This document shows, one piece after another, positions 35,630-44,651 of a stretch of 64,000 bases of DNA; positions within the stretch are counted from its first letter, which is position 1, and each line of letters begins with the position of its first letter. The position numbers and the translations under genes are program-made. The notes under the pieces are model-generated. The model made no database searches, had not been told where the DNA came from, and saw nothing but the letters and a program-made list of their open reading frames with translations. The stretch comes from DAIDKA01 sp035503515 (GTDB lineage Bacteria; Pseudomonadota; Gammaproteobacteria; Steroidobacterales; Steroidobacteraceae), in assembly GCA_035503515.1 (NCBI GenBank), contig DATJTJ010000073.1, forward strand, positions 32,228 to 96,227. Direction: 5' to 3'.

Positions 35630-36862
35630 CTAGGGGTTACGGACGACGTCCGCGATCCGCATGGGCGTCGAGGCACCCACGATCAGGCCGTAGCTCATGT
35701 CGTCGTAGGTCTTGAACACCAGCATCGTGCCGGCCCGTTCGGACGGCAGCTTGACCTGCTTGGCGAGCCCCAGGATGTTGCCGGTGTCCGTGTCCGCATA
35801 CGAGGCCGGACCGCGGTCCGTGACCACATCGCCCGCCTGGTCGATGGCCAGGACCGTGCCCGGGACCACGCCGTCATGCGCGCCGCGGTTGATGGCCACG
35901 ATGTTGTACTGGCCGATCAGGGTCTCGCTGTCGACGATGGCGATGATCTGGCCCCGCACGCTTCGGCTGGGCGCCCGGGGCGTGAAATTCAGGGGCGTCG
36001 TGGTCGAGTCCGGCATCAGGCAGTCCCCGCGCAGGGTCTCGCGGGCCGCATCGACCAGCACCGTGCGGGTGACCCGGGCGGGCCGCTGTACCACTGCGGT
36101 CGAGGCATAAATGCCCATGTAGCCCAGGGTCCTGCCGCTTTCCGGATCGACGATGGGCTCGCCCACGTGGATGACGCTGTAGCGCGCGCCGGTGGCGGCT
36201 TCGGCCAGCCCGCGCATGTAGACGACCTGGTCATCGCCGGCGGCCTGGTGTTCGTCCGGGAAGCCCAGCACGTACGGGGCATGCTTGACCTCGTCGCTGG
36301 ACAGCAGGGCCGGCCGGGACAGGAACGCGGCAATGGACGCGTAGGGAATGGTCGGGATGGCATTGTCCAGCGGCGAGCTGCGCAGCGCCGGGTTCAGCCG
36401 CAGGGCGCTGCCCTGCTCGATGCTGATCTGGGGCCGGCCGTCGCTGTTGTAGCCGAGCACCAGCACGTCGCCGGGATAGATCAGGTGCGGGTTCGCGATC
36501 TTCGGGTTGACGTACCAGATCTCCGGCCACTGCCAGGGATTCTTCAGAAACAGGTTGGCGATGCCCCACAGGGTGTCGCCGCGCTTGACGGTGTATTCGG
36601 TGGGCGCGGTCGGCTTGACCATGTCCGCCGTGGGCGCGGGCGCGGCAGACACCGCGGCGCTGCCGCCGCCTTCGCTTGCCTTGATGGCCGCCTCGGTCGC
36701 CGTCAGCTGCGGCTCGGGCGCCGCAGGCGCCGCCTCCGGGGGCGGGGCGGCGGATTCCTCGATGGGAGGGGCATGGTGGAACATCGCACAGCCGCTCAGG
36801 GAAATGGCGGTCGCAACGATGTTTACGGTCAGCCCGGTCTTGAAAGCGCGGTTGAAAGTCAC
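35630..36862 (-). CDS. LysM-domain lipoprotein
   Basis: About 410 residues. The start is GTG 36862, preceded by GAGGAGG at the right distance; an in-frame ATG ten codons further up is possible. The lipoprotein signal ends LSGC (Cys25). A Pro/Ala linker is followed by a LysM domain (about 88-140) with YTVKRGDTLWGIANLFLKNPWQWPEIW, then a beta-rich C-terminal region of unknown fold. This is the LysM protein commonly found upstream of dprA in gammaproteobacteria; it likely binds peptidoglycan. Divergent from def. Confidence 0.9.
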   Translation of the reverse strand: MTFNRAFKTGLTVNIVATAISLSGCAMFHHAPPIEESAAPPPEAAPAAPEPQLTATEAAIKASEGGGSAAVSAAPAPTADMVKPTAPTEYTVKRGDTLWGIANLFLKNPWQWPEIWYVNPKIANPHLIYPGDVLVLGYNSDGRPQISIEQGSALRLNPALRSSPLDNAIPTIPYASIAAFLSRPALLSSDEVKHAPYVLGFPDEHQAAGDDQVVYMRGLAEAATGARYSVIHVGEPIVDPESGRTLGYMGIYASTAVVQRPARVTRTVLVDAARETLRGDCLMPDSTTTPLNFTPRAPSRSVRGQIIAIVDSETLIGQYNIVAINRGAHDGVVPGTVLAIDQAGDVVTDRGPASYADTDTGNILGLAKQVKLPSERAGTMLVFKTYDDMSYGLIVGASTPMRIADVVRNP

Positions 36863-36903
36863 GTTCCCCTCCTCAACCATTGGGGGTGGGGCAGCAGCAC
36901 GGC

Positions 36904-36912
36904 TGTTATAAT
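36904..36912 (+). promoter_or_regulatory. Extended -10 promoter for the def operon
   Basis: TGTTATAAT is a perfect extended -10 (TG-N-TATAAT) in GC-rich surroundings; no good -35 is needed or seen. It lies 101 bases before the def ATG, giving a leader of about 95 bases. The reverse strand reads ATTATAACA and could also serve the divergent LysM gene, though with weaker spacing. Confidence 0.5.
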
Positions 36913-37013
36913 TGGCTGCGGCGGTCGGCACACGACGTATTGTCAAGTTTGTGCGCTGGATCACGCGCCCACAAGGGGGGCTTGCAAAGTCCCCACACTA
37001 GAGCACGAAACTG

Positions 37014-37562
37014 ATGTCGCGTCTAACCATTCTCGAATACCCCGACCCCCGCCTGCGCACCCGCGCCCGCCCCGTGGAGCGCTTCGACGAGGCGCTCGGG
37101 CGGCTGGTCGATGACATGTTCGAGACCATGTACGCAGCCCCCGGCATCGGGCTGGCGGCCACCCAGGTCGACTACCACCGCCGGCTGATCGTCATGGACG
37201 TGTCCGAGGACAAGACGGACCCGCTGGTCTTCGTCAACCCCGAGATCCTGGCGCGGGACGGGTCGGTGAAGACCGAGGAGGGGTGCCTGTCGGTGCCCAA
37301 CATCTTCGACGACGTCCAGCGCGCCGCCCGCATCCGGGTACGGGCCCAGGACAGGACCGGCACCGTGTTCGAGCGCGAGCTCGAGGGGGTGGTCGCCGTG
37401 TGTCTGCAGCACGAAATGGACCATCTCGAGGGCCGGCTGTTCGTGGACTACCTCTCGGACCTCAAGCGCGACCGGATCCGCAAGAAGCTGGACAAGGACC
37501 GCAAGGAGCGTACCGCGGCGCAGCATCGCGGCGGCGCGGCGCGCAGCGCCAGCGCCCGCTAG
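37014..37562 (+). CDS. def: Peptide deformylase
   Basis: 182 residues. All three family motifs are present: GIGLAATQ, EEGCLSVP with the metal-binding Cys, and HEMDHLEG with the two metal His and the catalytic Glu. It removes formyl from nascent proteins. The C-terminal tail (about 150-182) is Lys/Arg-rich then Ala/Ser-rich. First gene of def-fmt-rsmB; it ends 14 bases before fmt. Confidence 0.96.
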   Translation: MSRLTILEYPDPRLRTRARPVERFDEALGRLVDDMFETMYAAPGIGLAATQVDYHRRLIVMDVSEDKTDPLVFVNPEILARDGSVKTEEGCLSVPNIFDDVQRAARIRVRAQDRTGTVFERELEGVVAVCLQHEMDHLEGRLFVDYLSDLKRDRIRKKLDKDRKERTAAQHRGGAARSASAR

Positions 37563-37576
37563 CGCCTCCACGGCCC

Positions 37577-38539
37577 ATGGCGACCTTCCGCCCGCTGCGC
37601 GTGGCCTTCGCCGGCACGCCGCAGTTCGCCGTGCCGCCGCTGCAATCGCTGCTGGCCTCGCGGCACCGCGTCGTCGGCGTGTTCACTCAGCCGGACCGGC
37701 CCAAGGGCCGCGGGCGGCAGCTCTCCGCAAGCCCGGTCAAGCAGCTCGCGCGGGCGCATGGGCTCCCCGTCGCCCAGCCGCCGACCCTGCGCGATCCCAC
37801 GGTCCGCTCCGACCTCGCGGCCCTGCAGCCGGACATCATGGTGGTCGTGGCCTATGGCCAGATCCTGCCGCCCCAGGTGCTGACGCTGCCGCAGCTGGGA
37901 TGCCTCAACATCCACGCCTCGCTGCTGCCGCGCTGGCGCGGCGCGGCCCCCATCCAGCGGGCGATCCTCGGGGGGGATTCCCACACCGGGGTCACCCTGA
38001 TGCGGATGGACGAGGGCCTGGACACCGGCGGCATCCTGGCGATGCGCAGCCTGCCCATCGATGACCGCGCGACCAGCGCCTCCCTGCACGATGCGCTCGC
38101 GGCACTGGGTTCGCAGTGCCTCATCGAGGTGCTCGACTCGCTCGCGACCGGTCCGCTGCAGGCCCGTCCTCAGCCGCAGGAAGGCGTCAGCTACGCCGGC
38201 AAGATCGCCAAGTCCGAGGCGATCATCGACTGGACGCTGCCGGCCGCGGCGATCTCGCGCCAGGTGCGGGCCTTCAATCCCTGGCCGGTGGCCGAAACGC
38301 GCTTCGCCGGCGAGCAGCTGCGGATCCATGAGGCGTACGCGCCCGGCGCCACCGGCCCGGCTGCGGCCGATCCGGGCACCTGGCTGGGTCTGGCGCCGGG
38401 GCCCTCCGGCGAGGTGCTGCGCGTCGCCTGCGGCGCGGGTGAACTGCAGGTCACACAGCTGCAGCGCGCCGGCCGCAAGCCCGTGACCGCCCGCGAGTTC
38501 GTCAATTCCGCGGGCGCGGACGCGGGGCGCTTCGGGTGA
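37577..38539 (+). CDS. fmt: Methionyl-tRNA formyltransferase
   Basis: 320 residues. RVAFAGTPQFAVPPL starts the Rossmann fold. The catalytic Asn/His/Asp segment is LNIHASLLPRWRGAAPIQRAIL, SHTGVTLMRMDEGLDTG completes the 10-formyl-THF site, and a C-terminal OB-like domain (from about 205) binds tRNA (FNPWPVAET). It formylates initiator Met-tRNA. The stop overlaps the GTG start of rsmB (GTGA). Confidence 0.96.
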   Translation: MATFRPLRVAFAGTPQFAVPPLQSLLASRHRVVGVFTQPDRPKGRGRQLSASPVKQLARAHGLPVAQPPTLRDPTVRSDLAALQPDIMVVVAYGQILPPQVLTLPQLGCLNIHASLLPRWRGAAPIQRAILGGDSHTGVTLMRMDEGLDTGGILAMRSLPIDDRATSASLHDALAALGSQCLIEVLDSLATGPLQARPQPQEGVSYAGKIAKSEAIIDWTLPAAAISRQVRAFNPWPVAETRFAGEQLRIHEAYAPGATGPAAADPGTWLGLAPGPSGEVLRVACGAGELQVTQLQRAGRKPVTAREFVNSAGADAGRFG

Positions 38540-39903
38540 GCGATGCGCGCACCGACGTCCTGGCCAGCGCCGCCCGGGTGCTGGCCGCCGTCATCGACCA
38601 GGGCGCCTCCGCCGATGCGGCGCTGGCACGCGAGGCGGGATCCGCGCCGGCCAGCGCCGTGCGCGCCGTCGTCCTCGGCAGCGTACGCTGGTACCTGCGG
38701 CTGTGGCCCGCCCTCGCGGGCCTCCTGGATCGCAAGGCCGGGCAGCTGGCGCCGGAACTGCGGGGGCTGCTGGTCGCCGCCGCCCATCAGGTCGAGTACT
38801 CGCGCAATCCGGCCCAACTGACGGTCAATGCCGCGGTCAACGCGGCCCGCAAGCTGGGCCAGGCGCGGGCCGCCGGACTGGTCAATGCGCTGCTGCGCCG
38901 GCTGGTGCGCGAGCGTGAGACGCTCTTCGCCGGGATCGATGCGGATCCGGTGGTGGCGGCGGCGCATCCGCGCTGGCTCGCCGCGGCCCTGCACCGGGCC
39001 TGGCCCGGGCAGGCCGCCGCGGTGATGGCGGCCAACAACGGCCATCCGCCGATGACCCTGCGGGTGGATCTGTCCCGCATCGACCGCGAGGCCTACCTGG
39101 GCCGGCTCGCGGCGGCCGGCATCGATGCGCAACCCTCGGCCTGGGCGCCGGCCGGGGTCGGGTTGTCCGCGCCCGTGCCAGTCGATGCCCTCCCCGACTT
39201 CGATCGCGGCTGGGTCTCGGTCCAGGACGGCGGCGCCCAGCTGGCCGCGCCACTGCTCGATGTCCGCCCCGGGATGCGTGTCCTGGATGCCTGCGCGGCC
39301 CCCGGGGGCAAGGCCGTGCACATCCTGGAGCGCGCCGGCGGTGATTGCGAACTGGTCGCCGCCGACGCCGATGCCGCGCGACTGCAGCGCGTGCGTGACA
39401 ACCTGCAGCGCTGCCAACGCCACGCCGCCCTGGTGGTCGCGGACCTGCGCAGCGGCCGCGCCGCGGACGGCACGGTGCCGGACGGGCTGGCGCGCGGGGG
39501 CTTCGATCGCATCCTGCTGGATGCGCCCTGCTCGGCCACGGGCGTCATCCGCCGGCATCCGGACATCCGCCTGCTGCGCCGGGAGACGGACATCGCGACG
39601 TTCGCGGCGACGCAGCTGGCGCTGCTCGACTACACACTGACGCTGCTCGCGCCCGGGGGCCGCCTGCTGTACTGCACCTGCTCGGTACTGCCGCAGGAGA
39701 ACGACGAGGTGATCGGGCGGTTCCTCGGCGGCGCACGCGGCGTCCGGGTCGTGCCGCCCGCGCAACTGCTGGCCGATGCCGGGCTGTCGGTGCCCGGTGC
39801 CGAGGTCTGCAGCCACGGGCTGCAGCTCTTGCCGGGGGGCAAGGCGGGCACCGACGGCTTCTATTATGCTTGTGTGCATAAAGACACACCCGGAACGCAT
39901 TGA
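38536..39903 (+). CDS. rsmB: 16S rRNA (cytosine-967-C5)-methyltransferase
   Basis: 455 residues starting with GTG overlapping the fmt stop. An N-terminal NusB-like RNA-binding domain (about 1-145; VNAVLRRL-type helix as VNALLRRLVRER) precedes the Rossmann methyltransferase. VLDACAAPGGKAVHILE is the SAM motif, DAPCSATGVIRRHPDI carries one active Cys, and LYCTCSVLPQEN the nucleophile Cys. The standard RsmB/Sun architecture and position after fmt. Confidence 0.96.
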   Translation: MSDARTDVLASAARVLAAVIDQGASADAALAREAGSAPASAVRAVVLGSVRWYLRLWPALAGLLDRKAGQLAPELRGLLVAAAHQVEYSRNPAQLTVNAAVNAARKLGQARAAGLVNALLRRLVRERETLFAGIDADPVVAAAHPRWLAAALHRAWPGQAAAVMAANNGHPPMTLRVDLSRIDREAYLGRLAAAGIDAQPSAWAPAGVGLSAPVPVDALPDFDRGWVSVQDGGAQLAAPLLDVRPGMRVLDACAAPGGKAVHILERAGGDCELVAADADAARLQRVRDNLQRCQRHAALVVADLRSGRAADGTVPDGLARGGFDRILLDAPCSATGVIRRHPDIRLLRRETDIATFAATQLALLDYTLTLLAPGGRLLYCTCSVLPQENDEVIGRFLGGARGVRVVPPAQLLADAGLSVPGAEVCSHGLQLLPGGKAGTDGFYYACVHKDTPGTH

Positions 39904-39907
39904 AGTG

Positions 39908-40477
39908 ATGGCTCGGTCTCCGTGGGTAACGCTTGGCGCGGCCTGGCTCGCGCTGTGCGGCGTCGTGGCGTCGGCGGATGCCCTGGATGGCGTGCTGCAG
40001 GTCCGCTCGGCCTTCGTGGACCTGGACCATTCCGTATTCCAGCTGCATGCGCGCATCGACTATCCCATGACGCCGGCCATCAGCGACGCGCTGCGCGACG
40101 GCGTCGACCTGCTGTTCGACGTCGACGCACGGGTCGAGCGCGCGCGCCGGTTCTGGTTCGACAGCACCGTCGTCGATGTCACGCTGCAGCGGGAGCTCGC
40201 CTATCACACCGTCAGCGACCGCTACGTGGTGCGCGACCGCGTGACGGGCGACCAGCAGACCTTCGCGACGCTCGATGCCGCCCTGCAGTATCTGGGGGCG
40301 GTCGACGCCTGGCCGATCCTGGTCGAGCCCCAGCTCGAACCGGGGGCCAAGTACGTGATCAGCGTGCGCGCCGGGATCCACCGCGGCCATCTTTCGGCCT
40401 CACTGCGGGCGCTGCTGTTCTGGACCGATGACTGGAGCCGGGTCAGCAGCTGGTACACATGGTCACTGACAACCTGA
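39908..40477 (+). CDS. Secreted DUF4390 protein
   Basis: 189 residues with a signal peptide (about 1-25, ending ASADA) and a single beta-rich domain with DUF4390 features: VFQLHARIDYPMT, a central RRFWFDSTVVDVT-type strand and LSASLRALLFWTDDWSRVSSWYTW at the C-terminus. It lies between rsmB and ntrY, the usual place in this lineage, and its last 19 bases overlap ntrY. Presumed periplasmic and functionally linked to the sensor kinase; no function is established. Confidence 0.88.
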   Translation: MARSPWVTLGAAWLALCGVVASADALDGVLQVRSAFVDLDHSVFQLHARIDYPMTPAISDALRDGVDLLFDVDARVERARRFWFDSTVVDVTLQRELAYHTVSDRYVVRDRVTGDQQTFATLDAALQYLGAVDAWPILVEPQLEPGAKYVISVRAGIHRGHLSASLRALLFWTDDWSRVSSWYTWSLTT

Positions 40478-42726
40478 CAGCCACGCGTCGTCCCTGGGGC
40501 AGCTATGCCCTGATGCTGCTGTGGGCGGCGATCGGCACCAGCGCCCTGCTGATGCTCGCCAAGAGCGTGCAGCACTCCTCGGATTTCGGCCGGCTACAGC
40601 CCTGGATCCTGCTGCTGAACGTCATCGGCGTGATCGGCCTGACGGTGCTGATCGCCCGCAAGATCTGGCAGCTGGTCAGCGAGTTCCGCCACAACGTGCC
40701 CGGCTCGCGGCTCACGGCGCGCACCGTCAGCACCTTCGGTGCGCTGGTGATCGCGCCGCTGCTGATCGTGTACCTGTTTTCCCTGGACTTCCTGAACCGC
40801 GGCATCGACAGCTGGTTCCGGGTCGAGGTCAAGCAGGGACTGCACGATGCGCTGCTGCTGTCGCGCGCCGCGATCAACGTGCGCATGCGCGAGTACGGCG
40901 CGACGACCGAACGCTTCGCGCTGAACCTCGCCTTCGCGCCGCGCGACCAGCTGGTGCCGAGCCTCAACGCCGAACTGGTGGCCACCGATGCCGCCGAGAT
41001 CGTGCTGTTCGATTCGGACCAGCGCGTCCTGGCCTTCAGCAGCGACAACGCCATCGAGGTGACTCCCACGCCGCCGCCGTCGGACGTGCTGCGCCAGATC
41101 AGCCAGCACCGCCCGTACGTGGGCATCGACCCGCAGGCCGGCGGCCGCTACCTGATCCGCGTCGCGGCGCCACTGTCCGAGAGCAGCAACTCGAGCGACC
41201 GTCGCTACGTCTACGCCGTATACGAGGTGCCGCAGCAGCTTGCCCAGCTGTCGGATGCGGTCCAGCAGACCTATTCGCAGTACGGGGATCTCGCCGCCCT
41301 GCGCGAGCCCCTCAAGAACAGCTTCCGGCTCACCCTGACGCTGGTGCTGCTGCTCGCCATGCTGGCGGCCATCTACGGCGCCATCTATTCCGCGCAGAAG
41401 CTGATCCGGCCGGTGCAGGACCTGATCGCCGGCACCCGGGCGGTGGGCAAGGGCGACTTCGGGACGCGGCTGCCGCTGCCCTCGCGCGACGAGCTGGGGT
41501 ATCTGGTGCATTCCTTCAACGACATGACCAAGCGCCTGCGGCGCGCCCGCGAGGAGACCTGGCGCAGCCAGGAAGCCGTGGAGCGCGAGCGCGGCCGGCT
41601 GGCGGTGATCCTGGCGCGGCTGTCGACCGGGGTGCTGGCCGTGGACCGGGAGCTCACGGTGCGCATCGCCAACGAGGCCGCCGGCCAGATCATGGGGGTC
41701 GACCTCACGCAGGCCACCGGCCAGTCGCTGTCGGCGCTGGCGGCCGGCCAGGAGCGCTTCAGCCAGTTCGTGGCGGCGCTGGTGGTGCGCTTCGCGGCCG
41801 GCCGGGAGGAATGGCGCGAACAGATCGACCTCGACGGCGGTGCCGACCGCCGGGTGCTGATGTGCGCCTGCACGCCGCTGGGGATAGACGGTGCCGAACG
41901 CGGCTACGTCATCGTGTTCGACGACATCACCGCCCTGCTGCAGGCCCAGCGCGATGCGGCCTGGGGCGAGGTGGCCCGGCGCCTGGCCCATGAGATCAAG
42001 AACCCGCTGACCCCCATCCAGCTGTCGGCCGAGCGCATGCAGCGCAAGTTCCACGCCAGCATGAGCGCGGAGGACGCACAGCTGCTGCAGCGCTCCACCG
42101 ACACCATCGTCCAGCAGGTGGAGACCATGAAGCAGATGGTCAACGCCTTCAGCGAATACGCCCGGGCGCCGGACGTGAAGGTCACGGGCTTCGCGCTCAA
42201 CGACCTCGTCGCCGAGGTGGTCGAGCTGTACCGCTCTCCCGAGAGTCGGGTGCAGATCCGCCTCGATCTGGATCCGCAGTTGGGGATCATCGAAGCGGAC
42301 CGTGGGCGCGTGCGGCAGATCCTCAACAATCTGCTCGTCAATGCGCTCGAGGCGCTGGAAGGTTATGATCCGGAGGATAAGAAAGGGATCGTAGACATCT
42401 CAACCCGATTGCTGCAGGGCCAGAGCCCGGAATGGGCCCACGGCGTCGTCACAGTCTGTGATAATGGTCCGGGGTTTCCCCGCGAGCTGATCGCCCGGGT
42501 ATTCGATCCGTACGTGACCAGCAAGCCGCGGGGCACCGGACTGGGGCTCGCGATAGTGAAGAAGATCGTCGAGGAGCATGGGGGTCGCATCGAAGCCGAC
42601 AACCGCCCCGAGGGCGGTGCGAGCGTGAGGGTGACGCTGCCGTTGCGTGACAGCACGCGCGCAGCCCATCCGCATCGCGTGCTCGGCGGCCGCCCGGCAA
42701 TGCGCAAGGAGAGTCTTTCGTCATGA
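40459..42726 (+). CDS. ntrY: NtrY-type membrane sensor histidine kinase
   Basis: 755 residues. Three N-terminal helices (about 16-34, 46-69 and 91-110) and a fourth (about 290-312) enclose a periplasmic sensor region. HAMP (about 312-365), PAS (about 380-490), then the HisKA motif RRLAHEIKNPLTPIQLSAERM with phospho-His511, and the ATPase boxes NNLLVNALEAL, DNGPGF and GTGLGLAIVKKIVEEHGG. This is the NtrY layout. It overlaps DUF4390 by 19 bases and ntrX by ATGA. Confidence 0.94.
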   Translation: MVTDNLTATRRPWGSYALMLLWAAIGTSALLMLAKSVQHSSDFGRLQPWILLLNVIGVIGLTVLIARKIWQLVSEFRHNVPGSRLTARTVSTFGALVIAPLLIVYLFSLDFLNRGIDSWFRVEVKQGLHDALLLSRAAINVRMREYGATTERFALNLAFAPRDQLVPSLNAELVATDAAEIVLFDSDQRVLAFSSDNAIEVTPTPPPSDVLRQISQHRPYVGIDPQAGGRYLIRVAAPLSESSNSSDRRYVYAVYEVPQQLAQLSDAVQQTYSQYGDLAALREPLKNSFRLTLTLVLLLAMLAAIYGAIYSAQKLIRPVQDLIAGTRAVGKGDFGTRLPLPSRDELGYLVHSFNDMTKRLRRAREETWRSQEAVERERGRLAVILARLSTGVLAVDRELTVRIANEAAGQIMGVDLTQATGQSLSALAAGQERFSQFVAALVVRFAAGREEWREQIDLDGGADRRVLMCACTPLGIDGAERGYVIVFDDITALLQAQRDAAWGEVARRLAHEIKNPLTPIQLSAERMQRKFHASMSAEDAQLLQRSTDTIVQQVETMKQMVNAFSEYARAPDVKVTGFALNDLVAEVVELYRSPESRVQIRLDLDPQLGIIEADRGRVRQILNNLLVNALEALEGYDPEDKKGIVDISTRLLQGQSPEWAHGVVTVCDNGPGFPRELIARVFDPYVTSKPRGTGLGLAIVKKIVEEHGGRIEADNRPEGGASVRVTLPLRDSTRAAHPHRVLGGRPAMRKESLSS

Positions 42727-44081
42727 GTGCGATGCGGATCCTGGTGGTCGACGACGAGGCCGACATTCGCGGGCTGCTCAAGGAGATCCTGTCGGAGGAG
42801 GGCTACACCGTCGAGGTGGCGGCCGACGCCGAACAGGCCCGTGCAGCGCGGGCCCGGCAGACGCCGGACCTGGTGCTGCTGGACATCTGGATGCCCGGCG
42901 TGGATGGCATCACGCTGCTGCGCGAGTGGTCCCAGAGCGCCAGCGACGGGGTCCAGGTCGTGATGATGTCCGGGCACGGCACCATCGAGACGGCGGTGGA
43001 GGCCACGCGCCTCGGCGCCTTCGATTTCGTCGAGAAGCCGCTGTCCATCGCCAAGCTGCTGCGCACCGTGGAGCGGGCGCTGGAGGCCGGCAAGCGCAAG
43101 CGCCAGCCCGCGCGCATGGCGCCGAGCCAGATGCAGATCCCGGCAGGCAAGAGCCGCGTCATCCAGCAGTTGCGCACCGACCTGCAGCAGCTGGCGACCA
43201 ACCGTTCGGCGGTGCTGCTGATCGGCGAATCCGGATCGGGGCGCGAGGCCTTCGCGCGCTACCTGCATGCCGAGAGTCCCCGGGCCTCCTCGCCCTTCGT
43301 CACCGTGATCGCCAGCACGCTGCGCGAGGCGGACGCCGAAGCGCTGCTGCTCGGCAGCGGCGATTCCAAGGGCCTGCTGGAGCAGGCCGGCGACGGCTCG
43401 CTGTTCATCAACGAGATCGAGGACCTGCCGCAGATCGCGCAGCGCGTGCTGATGGGCGTGCTGGAATCCGGCACGTTCTCGCGGCTCAAGTCGGCGGCCG
43501 TGCAGCGCTTCGAGGCGCGCGTCCTGTCCTCGGCCCAGCCCGGCATCGAGGGCCGCGCCGGCACGCTGGGTTCGGAATTCCGGCGCGACCTGCTCGGGCA
43601 CCTGAACACGCTGATCGTGCGCATTCCGCCGCTGCGCGACTACGCCGAAGACGTACCGGAGCTGTTGCGGCACTACGTGGACCGCGCGGTCGATGCCGAG
43701 GGACTGCCGTTCCGGCGCTTCAGCGTCGCGGCGCAGAACCGCATGCGCAACTACCCCTGGCCCGACAACCTGCGCGAACTGAAGAACCTGGTGCAGCGGC
43801 TGCTGATCCAGGGCGGTCCGGAGGAGATCCGGCTCGAGGAGATCGAGCACGAACTCGCGCTGCAGGCCGTGCCCGGCGAACCGCTGGTGAAACAGGACCT
43901 GCTGGCGCTGCCGCTGCGCGAGGCCCGCGAGCAGTTCGAGCGCGCCTACCTGCAGCAGCAGCTGCTGTTGTGCAACGGCAAGGTCGGGCGGCTCGCCAAG
44001 CGGGTGGGCATGGAGCGCACCCACCTGTACCGCAAGCTGCGGTCACTGGGCGTGGACTTCCGCGCCACGGCCGACGACTGA
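42723..44081 (+). CDS. ntrX: NtrX-type response regulator with degenerate AAA+ domain
   Basis: 452 residues: receiver (1-120, phospho-Asp54 in LLDIWMPG, Lys in VEKPLS), AAA+ region (about 145-375) and Fis-type helix-turn-helix (about 415-450; GKVGRLAKRVGMERTHLYRKL). The AAA+ domain is eroded: Walker A reads GESGSGRE with Arg174 for Lys, Walker B reads LFINEIED with Asn230 for Asp, and the GAFTGA loop that contacts sigma-54 is missing, the segment reading LLLGSGDSKGLLEQ. So it should act as a DNA-binding regulator without sigma-54 activation. Partner of NtrY just upstream. Confidence 0.93.
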   Translation: MSAMRILVVDDEADIRGLLKEILSEEGYTVEVAADAEQARAARARQTPDLVLLDIWMPGVDGITLLREWSQSASDGVQVVMMSGHGTIETAVEATRLGAFDFVEKPLSIAKLLRTVERALEAGKRKRQPARMAPSQMQIPAGKSRVIQQLRTDLQQLATNRSAVLLIGESGSGREAFARYLHAESPRASSPFVTVIASTLREADAEALLLGSGDSKGLLEQAGDGSLFINEIEDLPQIAQRVLMGVLESGTFSRLKSAAVQRFEARVLSSAQPGIEGRAGTLGSEFRRDLLGHLNTLIVRIPPLRDYAEDVPELLRHYVDRAVDAEGLPFRRFSVAAQNRMRNYPWPDNLRELKNLVQRLLIQGGPEEIRLEEIEHELALQAVPGEPLVKQDLLALPLREAREQFERAYLQQQLLLCNGKVGRLAKRVGMERTHLYRKLRSLGVDFRATADD

Positions 44082-44087
44082 GGCGGC

Positions 44088-44651
44088 TCAGTCGCCGACC
44101 CGGATCACCAGCGCGTCGACGTCGGCCGCCTGCAGCTGATGGCGGACCTTGTTGAGCATGGCCAGGTCACTGATCGGCCCCACGCGCACGCGGAACCAGA
44201 CATCGGTATCCAGTGCCACGCGCTGCACCTTGGCATCGACCCCCTGCAGCGTGAGCTGGCGCGCCACGCGGTCGGCGTCGGCCTGGTTGCGGTACGAGCC
44301 CGCCTGCAGCACATAGGAACCGGGTTTCTCGATCCTGACGGTCGGCAGGTCGCGCTTCACGTCGCGGTCCTTCTCCGGGACGACCACCTCGAAGTTCGGC
44401 AGCATCGAGTAGAAATCGTAGTGCTGCGCTCCGGACGACTCCGCCGGCCCTTCGGCGGGCGGCGGTTTGTGCGCTTCGGGCTTGGGGGCATCCACGGGCA
44501 CGGGCGTGTGCTGGCCCTGGTGCAGGAACGCCCAGGCCATGGCGCCGACCACCGCGCCGGCGAGCAGGCCCATGGCGAAATCCTGCCAGCGGGCGCCGCC
44601 GGCGCCGCGCGGCCGTGCGGACTTGTAATCGCGCGCGCCGTGACGCGTCAC
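44088..44651 (-). CDS. SPOR-domain membrane protein (FtsN-like)
   Basis: 187 residues. A short basic cytoplasmic part, one membrane helix (about 25-43), a Pro/Lys-rich periplasmic linker and a C-terminal SPOR domain (about 110-185; GSYVLQAGSYRNQADADRVARQL, then WFRVRVGPI). SPOR domains bind denuded glycan at the division site, so a role in septation is likely. The GTG start overlaps the argS stop. The same argS-then-SPOR order is common in this lineage. Convergent with ntrX, 6 bases apart. Confidence 0.9.
   Translation of the reverse strand: MTRHGARDYKSARPRGAGGARWQDFAMGLLAGAVVGAMAWAFLHQGQHTPVPVDAPKPEAHKPPPAEGPAESSGAQHYDFYSMLPNFEVVVPEKDRDVKRDLPTVRIEKPGSYVLQAGSYRNQADADRVARQLTLQGVDAKVQRVALDTDVWFRVRVGPISDLAMLNKVRHQLQAADVDALVIRVGD

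Noticed and set aside
36941..36946. TTGACA on the minus strand upstream of the LysM gene as a -35
   Set aside because: No acceptable -10 lies 16-19 bases downstream on that strand; the nearest TATAAC is 30 bases away.
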